In this document: positions 52,327 through 61,603 of the stretch, piece by piece
Layout: each line of letters opens with the position of its first letter
Numbering within the stretch: the first letter of the stretch is position 1
Assembly: GCF_009707665.1 (NCBI RefSeq)
Contig: NZ_WLZW01000003.1
Coordinates: forward strand, 124,001-188,000
DNA: 64,000 nucleotides
Direction of reading: 5' to 3'
From: Planomicrobium sp. YIM 101495
Lineage (GTDB): Bacteria; Bacillota; Bacilli; Bacillales_A; Planococcaceae
Notes under the pieces: generated by a model
Database searches by the model: none
Told to the model about the DNA's origin: nothing
The model's input: only the letters and a program-made list of their open reading frames with translations
Position numbers and translations under genes: made by a program

Positions 52327-54102
52327 ATGGAGAAATCAATCATCAAAGGCGGAAGCTTTTTAATCGAAGACGCAGATCTATCACGGGTATTTACACCGGA
52401 GGATTTCACGGAAGAACATAAGATGATCGCGAAAACGACGGAAGACTACGTGAACACGGAAGTGATGCCGCTCGTCGAAAACTTGGAGAACCATGAGTTC
52501 GAGCATTCCGTAAAACTGTTGAAAAAAGCGGGCGAACTTGGACTTCTCGGAGCGGATGTTCCAGAACAATACGGCGGACTTGGCCTGGATAAACTTGCTT
52601 CGGCATTGATCGCTGAGAAAATGTCGAAAGCAGGCGGCTTCTCGATCACGCACGGCGCGCACGTTGGAATCGGTTCTTTGCCGATCGTTTTGTTCGGAAA
52701 CGAAGACCAGAAGCAGCGTTACTTGCCGGTTCTTGCAACGGGCGAGAAAATCGCGGCATACGCACTGACTGAGCCAAGTTCCGGATCGGATGCACTTGGT
52801 GCGAAAACGACTGCGAAATTGAATGCTGCAGGCACGCACTACGTTCTGAACGGTGAAAAACAGTGGATTACGAATGCTGGCTTTGCGGACGTCTTCATCG
52901 TTTACGCGAAAATCGATGGAGAGCAGTTCTCTGCATTCATCGTCGAACGGGAATACGGCGGCGTATCAGTTGGACCAGAAGAGAAAAAGATGGGAATCAA
53001 ATCTTCTTCTACACGCACACTAATTTTGGAGGATGTGGAAGTGCCGGTCGAGAACTTGCTTGGAGAAGCAGGACGCGGGCACATTATCGCCTTCAACATT
53101 TTGAACATCGGGCGCTACAAGCTTGGCGTAGGCACGATCGGTGCATCGAAACGCGCGATGGAAGTGACGATTCCTTACACGAACCAGCGCCAGCAGTTCA
53201 AGACGCCGATTTCATCCTTCAACTTGACGAAAGAAAAACTAGCGACGATGGGATCGAAACTATACGCAGTCGAAAGCTCGGTTTACCGTACAGTTGGCTT
53301 GTTCGAGGACCGCATGAGCGGCTTTACGGACGAGCAGCACGCGGACGGCAAGTTGGTTGCGACATCAATCGCGGAATATGCGATCGAATGCTCGATGAAT
53401 AAATTCTTCGGTACGGAAACGCTTGATTACATCGTGGATGAAGGTGTCCAGCTGCACGGCGGTTACGGCTTCATGCAGGAATACGAAATCGAGCGCATCT
53501 ATCGCGACTCACGCATCAACCGTATTTTCGAAGGAACGAACGAAATCAACCGTCTTCTCGTACCAGGAACACTTCTGCGTAAAGCGATGAAAGGCGAATT
53601 GCCACTTCTTCAAGCTGCACAAGACTTGCAGGAAGAGTTGCTGATGATGATGCCGGAAGAAGTGGGCGACGAAGTGTTGGCACAAGAGAAAATCCTTGTG
53701 AAGAACGCGAAGAAGATTGTCTTATTGACGGCTGGTCTTGCAGCACAGCGCTACGCGGCTAAGCTGGAGGAAGAGCAGGAGCTACTTGTGAACATGGCGG
53801 ATATGATTTCCAATGTCTTCGCAATGGAATCGGCACTTCTACGTACGGAAAAAGCGATCGTCGCTTCCGGTGAAGAAAAAGCGAAGCAAAAGATCCTGTA
53901 CACAGAAATCTACTGCCAGGAAGCATTCGCTGAAATCGAGCGCGATGCGAAGGAAACATTGATCGCAGCGGTCGAAGGGGACAACCAGCGCATGATGCTT
54001 TCTGCACTACGCAAGTTGACTCGCTCGAACCCGCATAACCTGATCGCGAAAAAACGCGAAGCAGCAGCAAAATTGATCGAAGTCGAAAAATACGTCGTTT
54101 GA
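52327..54102 (+). CDS. fadE: Acyl-CoA dehydrogenase FadE
   Basis: 591 residues from the ATG at 52327 (TTGGAGGG upstream). The flavoprotein signature is AYALTEPSSGSDALG and the C-terminal QLHGGYGFMQEYEIERIYRDSRINRIFEGTNEINR with its catalytic region. A C-terminal extension of about 180 residues (beyond residue 410) matches the long FadE of Bacillales. It introduces the 2,3-double bond in acyl-CoA. Last gene of the fad operon; a terminator follows. Confidence 0.95.
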   Translation: MEKSIIKGGSFLIEDADLSRVFTPEDFTEEHKMIAKTTEDYVNTEVMPLVENLENHEFEHSVKLLKKAGELGLLGADVPEQYGGLGLDKLASALIAEKMSKAGGFSITHGAHVGIGSLPIVLFGNEDQKQRYLPVLATGEKIAAYALTEPSSGSDALGAKTTAKLNAAGTHYVLNGEKQWITNAGFADVFIVYAKIDGEQFSAFIVEREYGGVSVGPEEKKMGIKSSSTRTLILEDVEVPVENLLGEAGRGHIIAFNILNIGRYKLGVGTIGASKRAMEVTIPYTNQRQQFKTPISSFNLTKEKLATMGSKLYAVESSVYRTVGLFEDRMSGFTDEQHADGKLVATSIAEYAIECSMNKFFGTETLDYIVDEGVQLHGGYGFMQEYEIERIYRDSRINRIFEGTNEINRLLVPGTLLRKAMKGELPLLQAAQDLQEELLMMMPEEVGDEVLAQEKILVKNAKKIVLLTAGLAAQRYAAKLEEEQELLVNMADMISNVFAMESALLRTEKAIVASGEEKAKQKILYTEIYCQEAFAEIERDAKETLIAAVEGDNQRMMLSALRKLTRSNPHNLIAKKREAAAKLIEVEKYVV

Positions 54103-54113
54103 TCGATGTAGTG

Positions 54114-54152
54114 AAACCCTCCGGAAGCGAGCACGCTTTCGGAGGGTTTTTC
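54114..54152 (+). terminator. Terminator of the fad operon
   Basis: AAACCCTCCG (54114-54123) pairs with CGGAGGGTTT (54140-54149), with an inner AAGC/GCTT stem, followed by TTT. Confidence 0.85.
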
Positions 54153-54168
54153 TCATTTTGGAGCGATT

Positions 54169-54284
54169 CTGCAAAAAGGGTGGCGGATTCTGCAACCAAA
54201 TCGAGAATACTGCAACCAAGTGACCGGATTCTGCAACCAAATCAAAAATACTGCAACCAACCGCACCGATACTGCAACCAACCA
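54169..54284. repeat. Six phased repeats of CTGCAAccaa
   Basis: CTGCAA occurs at 54169, 54190, 54210, 54231, 54251 and 54272, spaced 21, 20, 21, 20 and 21 bases. From the second copy on, each is followed by CCAA and usually preceded by AT or A. The period of about 20.5 bp equals two turns of B-DNA, so every copy would face one side of the helix. The surrounding region to 54398 has no gene. Confidence 0.8.
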
Positions 54285-54286
54285 CA

Positions 54287-54297
54287 CCCCCCCCCCC
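54287..54297 (+). repeat. Homopolymer run of 11 C
   Basis: An uninterrupted C-run lies just after the phased CTGCAA repeats. Such runs vary by slippage and are also prone to sequencing error. Confidence 0.8.
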
Positions 54298-54398
54298 GCA
54301 CCAACCACCAAAAAATATTACCCCCGCAACCTACGATTCGACCGATATACAGCAATTTGGTAAGCTAGAAACATAAATGCAACAGAGGAGGCAATCCA

Positions 54399-54752
54399 TT
54401 GATCGAATTTTATTCCTACCCGAAATGTACGACTTGCCGAAAGGCGAAAAAATGGCTTGATGCCAACGAAATTTCCTACACGGAGATCCACCTCGTAGAT
54501 GCACCGCCGACAGCTACGAAAATCAAAGAAATGCATGAAGCGAGCGATGTCGAACTGAAGAAGTTCTTCAACACGAGCGGCATGAAATACCGTGAACTTG
54601 GATTGAAGGATAAGTTGCCGGAAATGTCCGAAGCAGAGCAATATGAACTGCTTGCAAGCGACGGCATGCTCATCAAGCGCCCACTTAGTTTTGACGGCAA
54701 AAAAGTGACGCTCGGCTTCAAGGAAGATGATTACCAGAATAATTGGGCATAA
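54399..54752 (+). CDS. yusI: ArsC/Spx-family protein YusI
   Basis: 117 residues starting at a TTG at 54399 after AGAGGAGG. The fold is ArsC/Spx-like with CTTC (Cys10/Cys13), then DAPPTATKIKEMHEASDVELKKFFNTSGMKYRELGL. The core matches B. subtilis YusI, a Spx-like protein of unknown role that lacks confirmed arsenate reductase activity. It sits between fadE and gcvH as in B. subtilis. Confidence 0.9.
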   Translation: MIEFYSYPKCTTCRKAKKWLDANEISYTEIHLVDAPPTATKIKEMHEASDVELKKFFNTSGMKYRELGLKDKLPEMSEAEQYELLASDGMLIKRPLSFDGKKVTLGFKEDDYQNNWA

Positions 54753-54830
54753 CGCTCCTGCACCTTGTGTTTCACGTAACAATATGTCAAACTGAGTGAG
54801 ATATAATCATTTACTTTTGGAGGGATTTGG

Positions 54831-55211
54831 ATGAGTACACCACAAGATCTTCGTTATTCAAAAGAACACGAATGGGTTAAAATGGAAGGCGAAAACGCAC
54901 GTATCGGCATCACGCACTTTGCACAGGAAGAACTAGGCGATATCGTCTTCGTTGAACTGCCACAAGTAGGCGACGAATTGACGAAAGATCAGCCGTTCGG
55001 TTCTGTTGAGTCCGTGAAAACGGTTTCTGAGCTGTATGCGCCGATTAGTGGAAAAGTAATCGAAGTGAACGAAGAGCTAGAAGACAGCCCTGAGTTCGTC
55101 AACGAATCTCCTTACGAGAAAGCGTGGATGGTTGTCATCGAAGCGCCTTCACAAGAAGACATCGATGGTTTGATGACCGCTGACCAATACAAGGAAATGA
55201 CTAACGAATAA
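54831..55211 (+). CDS. gcvH: Glycine cleavage system H protein (lipoyl carrier)
   Basis: 126 residues, a lipoyl-domain beta barrel. The modified Lys63 is in [10 protein letters not shown], the usual site. GcvH carries the aminomethyl group in glycine cleavage and, in Firmicutes, is the first octanoyl acceptor of LipM and relay to E2 proteins; lipM-lipA lies about 12 kb left in this window. It has its own ribosome-binding site (GGAGGGATTTGG) and a terminator. Confidence 0.96.
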   Translation: MSTPQDLRYSKEHEWVKMEGENARIGITHFAQEELGDIVFVELPQVGDELTKDQPFGSVESVKTVSELYAPISGKVIEVNEELEDSPEFVNESPYEKAWMVVIEAPSQEDIDGLMTADQYKEMTNE

Positions 55212-55217
55212 TTCCCG

Positions 55218-55243
55218 AGGCGCCGGTTTTTTGGCGCTTTTTT
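55218..55243 (+). terminator. Terminator after gcvH
   Basis: GCGCC and GGCGC form a short GC stem around GGTTTTTT, followed by TTTTTT. Confidence 0.75.
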
Positions 55244-55290
55244 CTGTTGCCTGTCTGTTTGCAAGCGAGCGTGAAGCGAGGTGCAGCCAA

Positions 55291-55629
55291 ATGGAAAAAG
55301 TGATTGTGGTGGAAGGACGATCGGACAAACTGCGGATCGCCCCGTTAATTGCAGAGCCGGTCAAAATCATCTGTACGAACGGAACAGTCAGCGCCACGAG
55401 ACTGGAAGAGCTGCTGTTGCCGTATGAAGATTTGGAATTGATCATTTTGCTCGATGCCGATTCATCGGGGGAGAAGTTGCGCAAGCTGGTCAAGCGGGAA
55501 TTCCCGGAAGCCCGGCATGTCTATATCGACCGAACCTACAAGGAAGTGGCGACCACGCCGCTCCGCGTATTACTGGACGTCCTCATCTCTGCGGACGTCG
55601 CTGTAACAAGTTTATTAACTGAAGGATGA
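55291..55629 (+). CDS. yusF: Toprim-domain protein YusF
   Basis: 112 residues from the ATG at 55291 (GCGAGGTGCAG upstream). The toprim motifs are the Glu in VIVVEGRSDKLRI and the DxD of ILLDADSSGEKLR. Proteins of this type are related to RNase M5 or primase-type nucleases; B. subtilis YusF has no clear function. B. subtilis has yusG between gcvH and yusF; here it is absent. The gene is 6 bases before yusE. Confidence 0.85.
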   Translation: MEKVIVVEGRSDKLRIAPLIAEPVKIICTNGTVSATRLEELLLPYEDLELIILLDADSSGEKLRKLVKREFPEARHVYIDRTYKEVATTPLRVLLDVLISADVAVTSLLTEG

Positions 55630-55635
55630 TTCAAC

Positions 55636-55959
55636 ATGAACGAATGGACGTTTGCAGAATGGCAAACTCAAATAAAAGAACAACGCATGGCGATGTATTA
55701 TTTGTATACGCCGATGTGCGGCACGTGCCAAGTCGCGTCACGCATGATGGACGTCGTGACGAAGCTTGTCCCGGATCTGCCGGTTGGCAAGGCTAATTTG
55801 AACTTCGTCATCGAAGCGGCTGAAGCATACGAAATCGAAAGTGTGCCGTGCTTATTGATCGTAAAGAACGGGGAGCTGGAGAAGAAAATCTACGCATTCC
55901 AGTCGGTGCCGTATCTATATAGTATGATCCAAATGGTTGACGAAATGCAGGAGTCATGA
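55636..55959 (+). CDS. yusE: Thioredoxin-like protein YusE
   Basis: 107 residues, thioredoxin fold with CGTC (Cys28/Cys31) in YTPMCGTCQVASRMM, and the cis-Pro in VPCLLIVKNGELEKK. It is a cytosolic YusE homologue and probably forms an operon with yusF. The extra Cys in VPCLL is unusual next to the cis-Pro. Confidence 0.88.
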   Translation: MNEWTFAEWQTQIKEQRMAMYYLYTPMCGTCQVASRMMDVVTKLVPDLPVGKANLNFVIEAAEAYEIESVPCLLIVKNGELEKKIYAFQSVPYLYSMIQMVDEMQES

Positions 55960-55994
55960 TAAATTGGATTTCTGAACTGATAATTTAATAGCTA

Positions 55995-56104
55995 GGCTCT
56001 TATTAAGAGAGGTGGAGGGAAGTGCCCGTCGAAGCCCGGCAACCGTCATGAAAATGAAATGGTGCCAAATCACACAAAGCGAATCGCTTTGAGAGATGAG
56101 AGAA
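55995..56104 (+). ncRNA. SAM-I (S-box) riboswitch
   Basis: Standard elements in order: CTCTTATTAAGAGAGGTGGAGGGA, then GCCCG..GAAGCCCGGCAACC, GGTGCCAAATC and the 3' strand GAGAGATGAGAG that closes P1. It binds S-adenosylmethionine and would trigger the terminator at 56125, stopping metNPQ expression. Confidence 0.95.
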
Positions 56105-56124
56105 TGGTTTGCGTTTTTTTATGC

Positions 56125-56164
56125 GGCCCTTTCTGCTTGTCTATGCGCAGAAGGGGCCTTTTTC
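56125..56164 (+). terminator. SAM-riboswitch terminator
   Basis: GGCCCTTTCTGC (56125-56136) pairs with GCAGAAGGGGCC (56147-56158) followed by TTTTT. Confidence 0.88.
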
Positions 56165-56202
56165 AATTTCCAAAACAGAAAGTAAAGAGCAGGTGAAGAT
56201 AC

Positions 56203-57228
56203 ATGATTCAATTAGCAAAATTAACGAAGAACTTCGATGTCGGGAAAAACGCTTTGACGGCTGTCGATACGGTGGACCTGACCATCGAACAAGGGGAGAT
56301 TTTCGGCATTATCGGTTACAGTGGTGCAGGAAAGAGTACGTTGATCCGTCTGTTGAACGGACTCGAGAAACCGACTTCCGGCAGTGTCTCCATCAACGGC
56401 CAGGAAATCACGCGCATCAAAGGGTCCGAACTGCGGAGAGCGCGCCAGAAGATCAGCATGATTTTTCAGCATTTCAATCTGCTTTGGTCGCGTACGGTCC
56501 AGGAGAACATCGAGTTCCCTCTTGAAATCGCCGGTGTCCCGAAGCGTGAACGTGCAAAACGTGCAGCGGAACTGATCGAACTCGTCGGCTTGTCCGGCCG
56601 TGAGCAAGCATACCCTGCCCAACTGTCAGGTGGACAAAAGCAGCGTGTCGGCATTGCGCGAGCACTTGCAAACGAACCGGAAGTGCTGCTTTGTGACGAA
56701 GCCACTTCCGCACTGGATCCACAGACGACGGATGCCATCCTGGATTTACTGGTGGACATCAACAAACGCCTCGGTTTGACGATCGTCTTGATCACACACG
56801 AGATGCACGTCATCCGCAAAATCTGTCACCGCGTCGCTGTGATGGAAGGCGGCCGTGTCGTAGAACTCGGAGACGTACTGGACGTATTCCAAGCGCCGAA
56901 AGAAGGAATCACGAAACGGTTCGTCGCACAGATCACCGAGAATGCAGATTCGGGGGAGACGATCAAAAACTTGCTGGAACTTTATCCGACAGGCCGTCTC
57001 GTCAAACTGGTCTTTGTCGGAGAACGGACGGAGCAGCCAATCTTAACGCAGCTGATCCGCACGCACCCGGTGGAAGTGAACATCGTCCAAGGCGATATCG
57101 CGCATACACAACGAGGCGCTTACGGGACGTTGATCCTGCAGTTGAAAGGATCAGAACAAGAGATTGCTGCGGCACTCGCTTTCTTGAACGAACAAGAAGT
57201 ACAAGCGGAGGTGCTGACAGATGTTTGA
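56203..57228 (+). CDS. metN: Methionine ABC transporter ATP-binding protein MetN
   Basis: 341 residues. Walker A GYSGAGKST (38-46), signature LSGGQKQRVGIAR, Walker B VLLCDEATSALD. The C-terminal NIL domain (about 255-341) binds methionine to inhibit transport. Energises uptake of methionine through MetP. The start follows AGCAGGTGAAG, downstream of the S-box. Its end overlaps the permease by 8 bases. Confidence 0.95.
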   Translation: MIQLAKLTKNFDVGKNALTAVDTVDLTIEQGEIFGIIGYSGAGKSTLIRLLNGLEKPTSGSVSINGQEITRIKGSELRRARQKISMIFQHFNLLWSRTVQENIEFPLEIAGVPKRERAKRAAELIELVGLSGREQAYPAQLSGGQKQRVGIARALANEPEVLLCDEATSALDPQTTDAILDLLVDINKRLGLTIVLITHEMHVIRKICHRVAVMEGGRVVELGDVLDVFQAPKEGITKRFVAQITENADSGETIKNLLELYPTGRLVKLVFVGERTEQPILTQLIRTHPVEVNIVQGDIAHTQRGAYGTLILQLKGSEQEIAAALAFLNEQEVQAEVLTDV

Positions 57229-57889
57229 GTCATGGTTCCCGAATGTCGACTGGGATAAAATGTGGGAAGCGACGTATGAAACACTTTATATGACCGCATT
57301 GTCGACGGTATTCACATTCGTTTTCGGCTTGTTGCTCGGGTTATTGTTATTCCTGACGGCACCGAGACAATTATGGGCGAACAAACTCGTCAACTGGCTG
57401 ACCGGAGCATTCGTCAATATTTTCCGTTCCATTCCGTTCATCATCTTGATCATCTTGCTGATCCCGTTCACACTTTGGCTGATCGGCACGATCCGCGGAC
57501 CGAACGCCGCATTGCCAGCACTGATCATCGGTTCGGCACCGTTCTATGCACGCATGGTGTTGATCGCATTGAGCGAAATCGACAAAGGCGTCATCGAAGC
57601 AGCCCGTTCTATGGGGGCAACGACGTGGATCATCATCTGGAAGGTATTGCTTCCGGAGTCGAAGCCGGCACTCATCTCCGGCATTACGGTGACAGCGATC
57701 GCCCTCGTAGGCTACACGGCGATGGCCGGCATCATCGGAGCAGGCGGACTTGGCACATTGGCGTTCCTGGATGGATTCCAGAGAAGCCGGGAAGACGTGA
57801 CGTTGATGGCGACGATCTTGATTTTGGTCATCGTCTTCATCATTCAATTTATCGGAGACCGTTTAACCGCGCGCGCGGACAAACGCTGA
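57221..57889 (+). CDS. metP: Methionine ABC transporter permease
   Basis: 222 residues, five membrane helices. The ABC-permease EAA loop is visible as EAARSMGATTWIIIWKVLLPES. Typical of D-methionine/methionine importers (MetI/MetP). It overlaps metN by 8 bases and precedes the lipoprotein by about 43 bases. Confidence 0.94.
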   Translation: MFESWFPNVDWDKMWEATYETLYMTALSTVFTFVFGLLLGLLLFLTAPRQLWANKLVNWLTGAFVNIFRSIPFIILIILLIPFTLWLIGTIRGPNAALPALIIGSAPFYARMVLIALSEIDKGVIEAARSMGATTWIIIWKVLLPESKPALISGITVTAIALVGYTAMAGIIGAGGLGTLAFLDGFQRSREDVTLMATILILVIVFIIQFIGDRLTARADKR

Positions 57890-57931
57890 ATAGAGCATTC
57901 ATACTTACTAATCCAAAGGGGAGTCATGAAC

Positions 57932-58777
57932 ATGAAGAAACTTTTTGTAGGTACACTATTCGCAGCACTGGCACTAACAGCTTGCGGCACGGATGATACA
58001 GCAGATACAACAAAAGAGAACGGGGGAAGCGGCACGGAAGAAGCGGTTACGCTGACAGTTGGCGCTTCGAACGTTCCACACGCAGAAATTCTTGAGCAGG
58101 CACAGCCACTTTTGGAGGAACAGGGTATTGATTTGAAGATTGATACGTATCAGGATTATATTTTCCCGAATGAAGATCTCGATGCCGGCCGGATTGATGC
58201 AAACTACTTCCAGCACATTCCTTATCTGGAATCACAAATGGCTGATCATGGCTATGATTTTGTTAACGCTGGCGGCATCCACATCGAACCGATCGGCGTT
58301 TACTCGAAAGAATATGCTTCACTTGATGAATTGCCGGACGGCGCAGTCATTTTGATGAGCAACTCGATTCCGGATCATGGCCGCATCCTGTCTATGCTTG
58401 AAGTGGAAGGCTTGATCACGCTTGAAGAGGGCATCGACAAGACAATTGCTGAAATCAGCAATATTGTAGACAATCCGAAAAACCTTGAGTTCGATACAGA
58501 GTACGAAGCAGCACTTCTTGTGCAAATGTTCGAAGCAGGTGAAGGAGATGCTGTGTTGATCAACTCGAACTATGCGATCGATGCAGGCATCAGCCCGCTT
58601 GAAGATTCGATTGCACTGGAAGATTCCGATTCCCCGTACGTGAACGTCATCGCAGTCCAAGCAGGTGAAGAGGACAGCGAAGCGATCCAGAAATTGGTGG
58701 AGGTTCTGCGTTCTGAAGAAATCCAGCAGTTCATCTTGGATGAGTGGGGCGGCGCAGTCGTACCAGTCGAAGAATAA
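57932..58777 (+). CDS. metQ: Methionine-binding lipoprotein MetQ
   Basis: 281 residues from the ATG at 57932; the ATG 6 bases earlier is too close to GGGGAG. The signal peptide ends in LTACG, giving lipidated Cys18. The NlpA-type binding domain shows LTVGASNVPHAEILE, QDYIFPNEDLDAGRIDANYFQHIPYLE and the substrate-binding aromatic set. It captures methionine outside the membrane for MetNP. Confidence 0.95.
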   Translation: MKKLFVGTLFAALALTACGTDDTADTTKENGGSGTEEAVTLTVGASNVPHAEILEQAQPLLEEQGIDLKIDTYQDYIFPNEDLDAGRIDANYFQHIPYLESQMADHGYDFVNAGGIHIEPIGVYSKEYASLDELPDGAVILMSNSIPDHGRILSMLEVEGLITLEEGIDKTIAEISNIVDNPKNLEFDTEYEAALLVQMFEAGEGDAVLINSNYAIDAGISPLEDSIALEDSDSPYVNVIAVQAGEEDSEAIQKLVEVLRSEEIQQFILDEWGGAVVPVEE

Positions 58778-58800
58778 TATCTCAGAAAATCATGATGGGT

Positions 58801-58847
58801 TTGTCCCGGAAGCTGAAATCGGCTTTCAGGGCAGACTCTTTTTTCAT
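58801..58847 (+). terminator. Terminator of the met operon
   Basis: GTTTGTCCCGGAAGC (58801-58815) pairs imperfectly with GGCTTTCAGGGCAGAC (58823-58838), followed by TTTTTT after CTC. Confidence 0.7.
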
Positions 58848-58988
58848 TTGCCGGAAATCGTTCAAGCACTTCCGGCAGATCTGGAATAATAAAAATATTC
58901 CGCGTATTCGAATACAGCTAGTACGGGATTCTTCTTCATGATATTGTATACTACAATAATACAACTGTTCTTTCAGGGAGGAATAAAC

Positions 58989-60185
58989 ATGAAGTTCAAA
59001 TTCGGTCTTTTGCCAAAAATCATTGTTGCAATTGCACTTGGCGTCATCATCGGTTCTGTTTCACCGGAATGGCTTGTCCGCGTGTTCGCGACATTCACCT
59101 CCATTTTCGGGAATTTCCTGAACTTTGTCGTGCCGTTCATCATTTTAGGATTCATCGCACCAGGGATTGCCAAGCTCGGAAAAGGTTCAGGGAAGCTGCT
59201 TGGCCTGTCCACTGGGGTCGCTTATACATCGACGGTTGTTGCGGGAATCATCGCATATTTCGTCGCAGTCATGATTTTGCCGGGTGTCATGGAAGGACGT
59301 AGCCTACAAGGGTTCGACGATCCTTCTGGAGCGCTCGCGAAAACATTCATCGACTTGGAAATGGCGCCGGTCTTCGGCGTCATGTCTGCGCTGATTCTTG
59401 CATTCCTTCTTGGGATCGGGATGGCTGCTGTGGAAAGTAAGACGATGGTGTCGTTCTTCGACGAATTCCAGTCGATCATCGAGAAGACGATTTCCGTCGT
59501 CATCATCCCGCTTTTGCCATTCCATATCTTCGGGATTTTCGCGAACATGGCATACGGCGGGGCGGTTGCTGAAATCTTGTCACTCTTTGCGATCGTCTTC
59601 GTTTTGATCATCATCATGCACTGGGGCATGCTACTGCTCCAGTACACGACTGCAGGCGCGTTGCAAAAGCGCAACCCGTTCGCCATGCTGAAGACGATGC
59701 TGCCGGCATACTTTACAGCGCTCGGAACGCAGTCTTCCGCAGCGACGATTCCGGTAACGCTGCGCCAGGCGCGTAAAACAGGATCAGATGAAAAAGTGAC
59801 CGACTTCACGGTGCCGCTTTTTGCAACGATCCACTTGTCAGGCAGTACGATTACACTCGTCACTTGTGCAATCGGCGTTCTCCTCTTGACAGGGCAAAGC
59901 ATTTCCTTCGGTCAGCTGTTCCCGTTCATTTTGATGCTCGGCATCACAATGGTCGCAGCACCTGGTGTTCCAGGAGGAGCGGTCATGGCCGCCATCGGTT
60001 TATTGAAAGTGATGCTCGGGTTTGACGAGACGATGGTTGCACTGATGATCGCGTTGTACATGGCGCAGGACAGCTTCGGGACTGCAGCGAACGTGACCGG
60101 AGACGGTGCACTTGCCAACATCGTCTCGAAATTCGCAGGCAGCAAGAAAGTAAGCGAATCGGCAGCTGCTGAATTGACAAACTAA
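58989..60185 (+). CDS. Dicarboxylate/amino acid:cation symporter (DAACS family)
   Basis: 398 residues from the ATG at 58989 (AGGGAGGAAT upstream). It has eight helices plus the re-entrant signature SSAATIPVTLRQARK. The C-terminal motif GVPGGAVMAAIGLL and DSFGTAANVTGDGA forms the substrate site of DctA/GltP/SstT-like symporters. It imports acidic or neutral amino acids or C4 dicarboxylates with Na+ or H+; which is not decidable. Monocistronic. Confidence 0.9.
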   Translation: MKFKFGLLPKIIVAIALGVIIGSVSPEWLVRVFATFTSIFGNFLNFVVPFIILGFIAPGIAKLGKGSGKLLGLSTGVAYTSTVVAGIIAYFVAVMILPGVMEGRSLQGFDDPSGALAKTFIDLEMAPVFGVMSALILAFLLGIGMAAVESKTMVSFFDEFQSIIEKTISVVIIPLLPFHIFGIFANMAYGGAVAEILSLFAIVFVLIIIMHWGMLLLQYTTAGALQKRNPFAMLKTMLPAYFTALGTQSSAATIPVTLRQARKTGSDEKVTDFTVPLFATIHLSGSTITLVTCAIGVLLLTGQSISFGQLFPFILMLGITMVAAPGVPGGAVMAAIGLLKVMLGFDETMVALMIALYMAQDSFGTAANVTGDGALANIVSKFAGSKKVSESAAAELTN

Positions 60186-60312
60186 TGATAAATGAAATTT
60201 CCTGAAAAAAGTTTTATTTTTATGTTTAACACGCCGGGTAACGGGTAGACATAGTAGTGAATAAAATTTTTAAAAAACGGGGAAGGAATGATTCATTATC
60301 GAATCTCAAAGT

Positions 60313-60486
60313 ATGGAGCGCACTGAAAAGATGGAACAGGCATTTCGGGACAAACACGGATATGGTATTGAAGAATACCAAAATGATCCGCAAAAAATCG
60401 TAGAAGTGGAAAAGCGCCGAGAGAGAGATTACCTTCAGGGGCAGATGGTATCAGCAATGATCGATCGACAAGCCCACCGTGAATGA
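60313..60486 (+). CDS. Small charged protein of unknown function
   Basis: 57 residues, highly charged, helical (MERTEKMEQAF..., EVEKRRERDYLQGQMV). Frame and codon use look real. The start is uncertain: the ATG at 60313 lacks a close ribosome-binding site, while GGGGAAGGA (60279-60287) would fit an ATT at 60295. Another in-frame ATG lies at 60331. A strong terminator follows. I do not recognise the family. Confidence 0.6.
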   Translation: MERTEKMEQAFRDKHGYGIEEYQNDPQKIVEVEKRRERDYLQGQMVSAMIDRQAHRE

Positions 60487-60515
60487 TCAACTGAACATTG
60501 AATAAAAAACTTTCG

Positions 60516-60560
60516 AGCCAGCCGGAGAATGGAGCAAATCCTTTTCCGGCTGGCTTTTCT
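60516..60560 (+). terminator. Terminator before the suf operon
   Basis: AGCCAGCCGG (60516-60525) pairs perfectly with CCGGCTGGCT (60546-60555), followed by TTTCT. Confidence 0.85.
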
Positions 60561-60760
60561 CATGCCTGCATACTGGAAACCATGATATACATTCTCAATT
60601 AGTTGGAAACGACTGAAAAAATGATTTTTTTATCTGAATTAAGGGGATTCCCTAGCGTGAACGAGCAAATTCAATGATTTTAAACCTTTTCGACAGCAGA
60701 AATTATAAGGGTCCAATGATTTGCCAGTTGTCGGGTTATCGGTTAAGATTAGAATGATAC

Positions 60761-60789
60761 TAATTAAGGATGGTTCGCCATCCCAATTA
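60761..60789 (+). promoter_or_regulatory. Hairpin in the sufC leader
   Basis: TAATT-GGATGG-TTCG-CCATCC-AATTA forms a hairpin 20 bases before sufC (ending 8 bases upstream of its ribosome-binding site). No T-run follows, so it is not a normal terminator; it may be an mRNA-stability or protein-binding element. The rest of the 250-base region upstream shows no gene. Confidence 0.55.
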
Positions 60790-60808
60790 ACTTTATGGAG
60801 GTATTTAC

Positions 60809-61585
60809 ATGTCAACTCTTGTAATCAAGGATTTGCACGTTGAGATCGAAGGCAAAGAGATTCTAAAAGGTGTAAATTTAACAATTAACACAAATGAAGT
60901 TCATGCCATCATGGGCCCGAACGGTACAGGGAAATCTACTTTGGCTTCAGCGGTCATGGGGCATCCGAAATATGAAGTAACACAAGGTTCAATCATGCTT
61001 GACGGGGAAGATGTATTGGAAATGGAAGTCGACGAGCGCGCTCGTGCTGGCCTATTCCTTGCAATGCAATACCCAAGTGAGATCTCTGGCGTAACGAACG
61101 CCGACTTCATGCGTTCTTCTATTAACGCTCGCCGCGAAGAAGGCGAAGAAATTTCATTGATGAAATTCATTCGTGAACTCGACAGCAAAATGGAAGTTCT
61201 CGATATGGATCAAGAAATGGCACAGCGTTACTTGAACGAAGGATTCTCAGGCGGAGAGAAGAAACGTAACGAAATTCTTCAAATGATGATGATCAAACCG
61301 AAAATCGCTGTATTGGATGAGATCGACTCCGGTCTTGATATCGATGCACTTAAAGTTGTTTCTGAAGGAATCAACCAGATGCGCGGCGAAGAATTCGGCT
61401 GCCTGATCATCACTCACTACCAACGTCTGTTGAACTATATCACTCCTGACCATGTTCACGTTATGATGCAAGGTCGCGTCGTAAAATCCGGTGGCAAAGA
61501 GCTTGCACAGAAATTGGAAGCTGAAGGGTACGACTGGATCAAAGCGGAACTTGGCATCGAAGACGAAACAGTAGGTCAAGCATAA
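60809..61585 (+). CDS. sufC: Iron-sulfur cluster assembly ATPase SufC
   Basis: 258 residues. Walker [10 protein letters not shown] (36-44), signature [10 protein letters not shown], Walker [12 protein letters not shown]. It is the cytosolic ABC-type ATPase of the SufBCD scaffold complex. Start after TATGGAGG. First gene of the sufC-D-S order of Bacillales; sufU and sufB would follow beyond the window. Confidence 0.97.
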   Translation: MSTLVIKDLHVEIEGKEILKGVNLTINTNEVHAIMGPNGTGKSTLASAVMGHPKYEVTQGSIMLDGEDVLEMEVDERARAGLFLAMQYPSEISGVTNADFMRSSINARREEGEEISLMKFIRELDSKMEVLDMDQEMAQRYLNEGFSGGEKKRNEILQMMMIKPKIAVLDEIDSGLDIDALKVVSEGINQMRGEEFGCLIITHYQRLLNYITPDHVHVMMQGRVVKSGGKELAQKLEAEGYDWIKAELGIEDETVGQA

Positions 61586-61603
61586 TTGAAGGGAGAGACT
61601 GGC

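Noticed and set aside
54169..54284. Possible CRISPR array
   Set aside because: Repeat unit only about 10 bases and spacers about 10 bases; no cas genes in the window.
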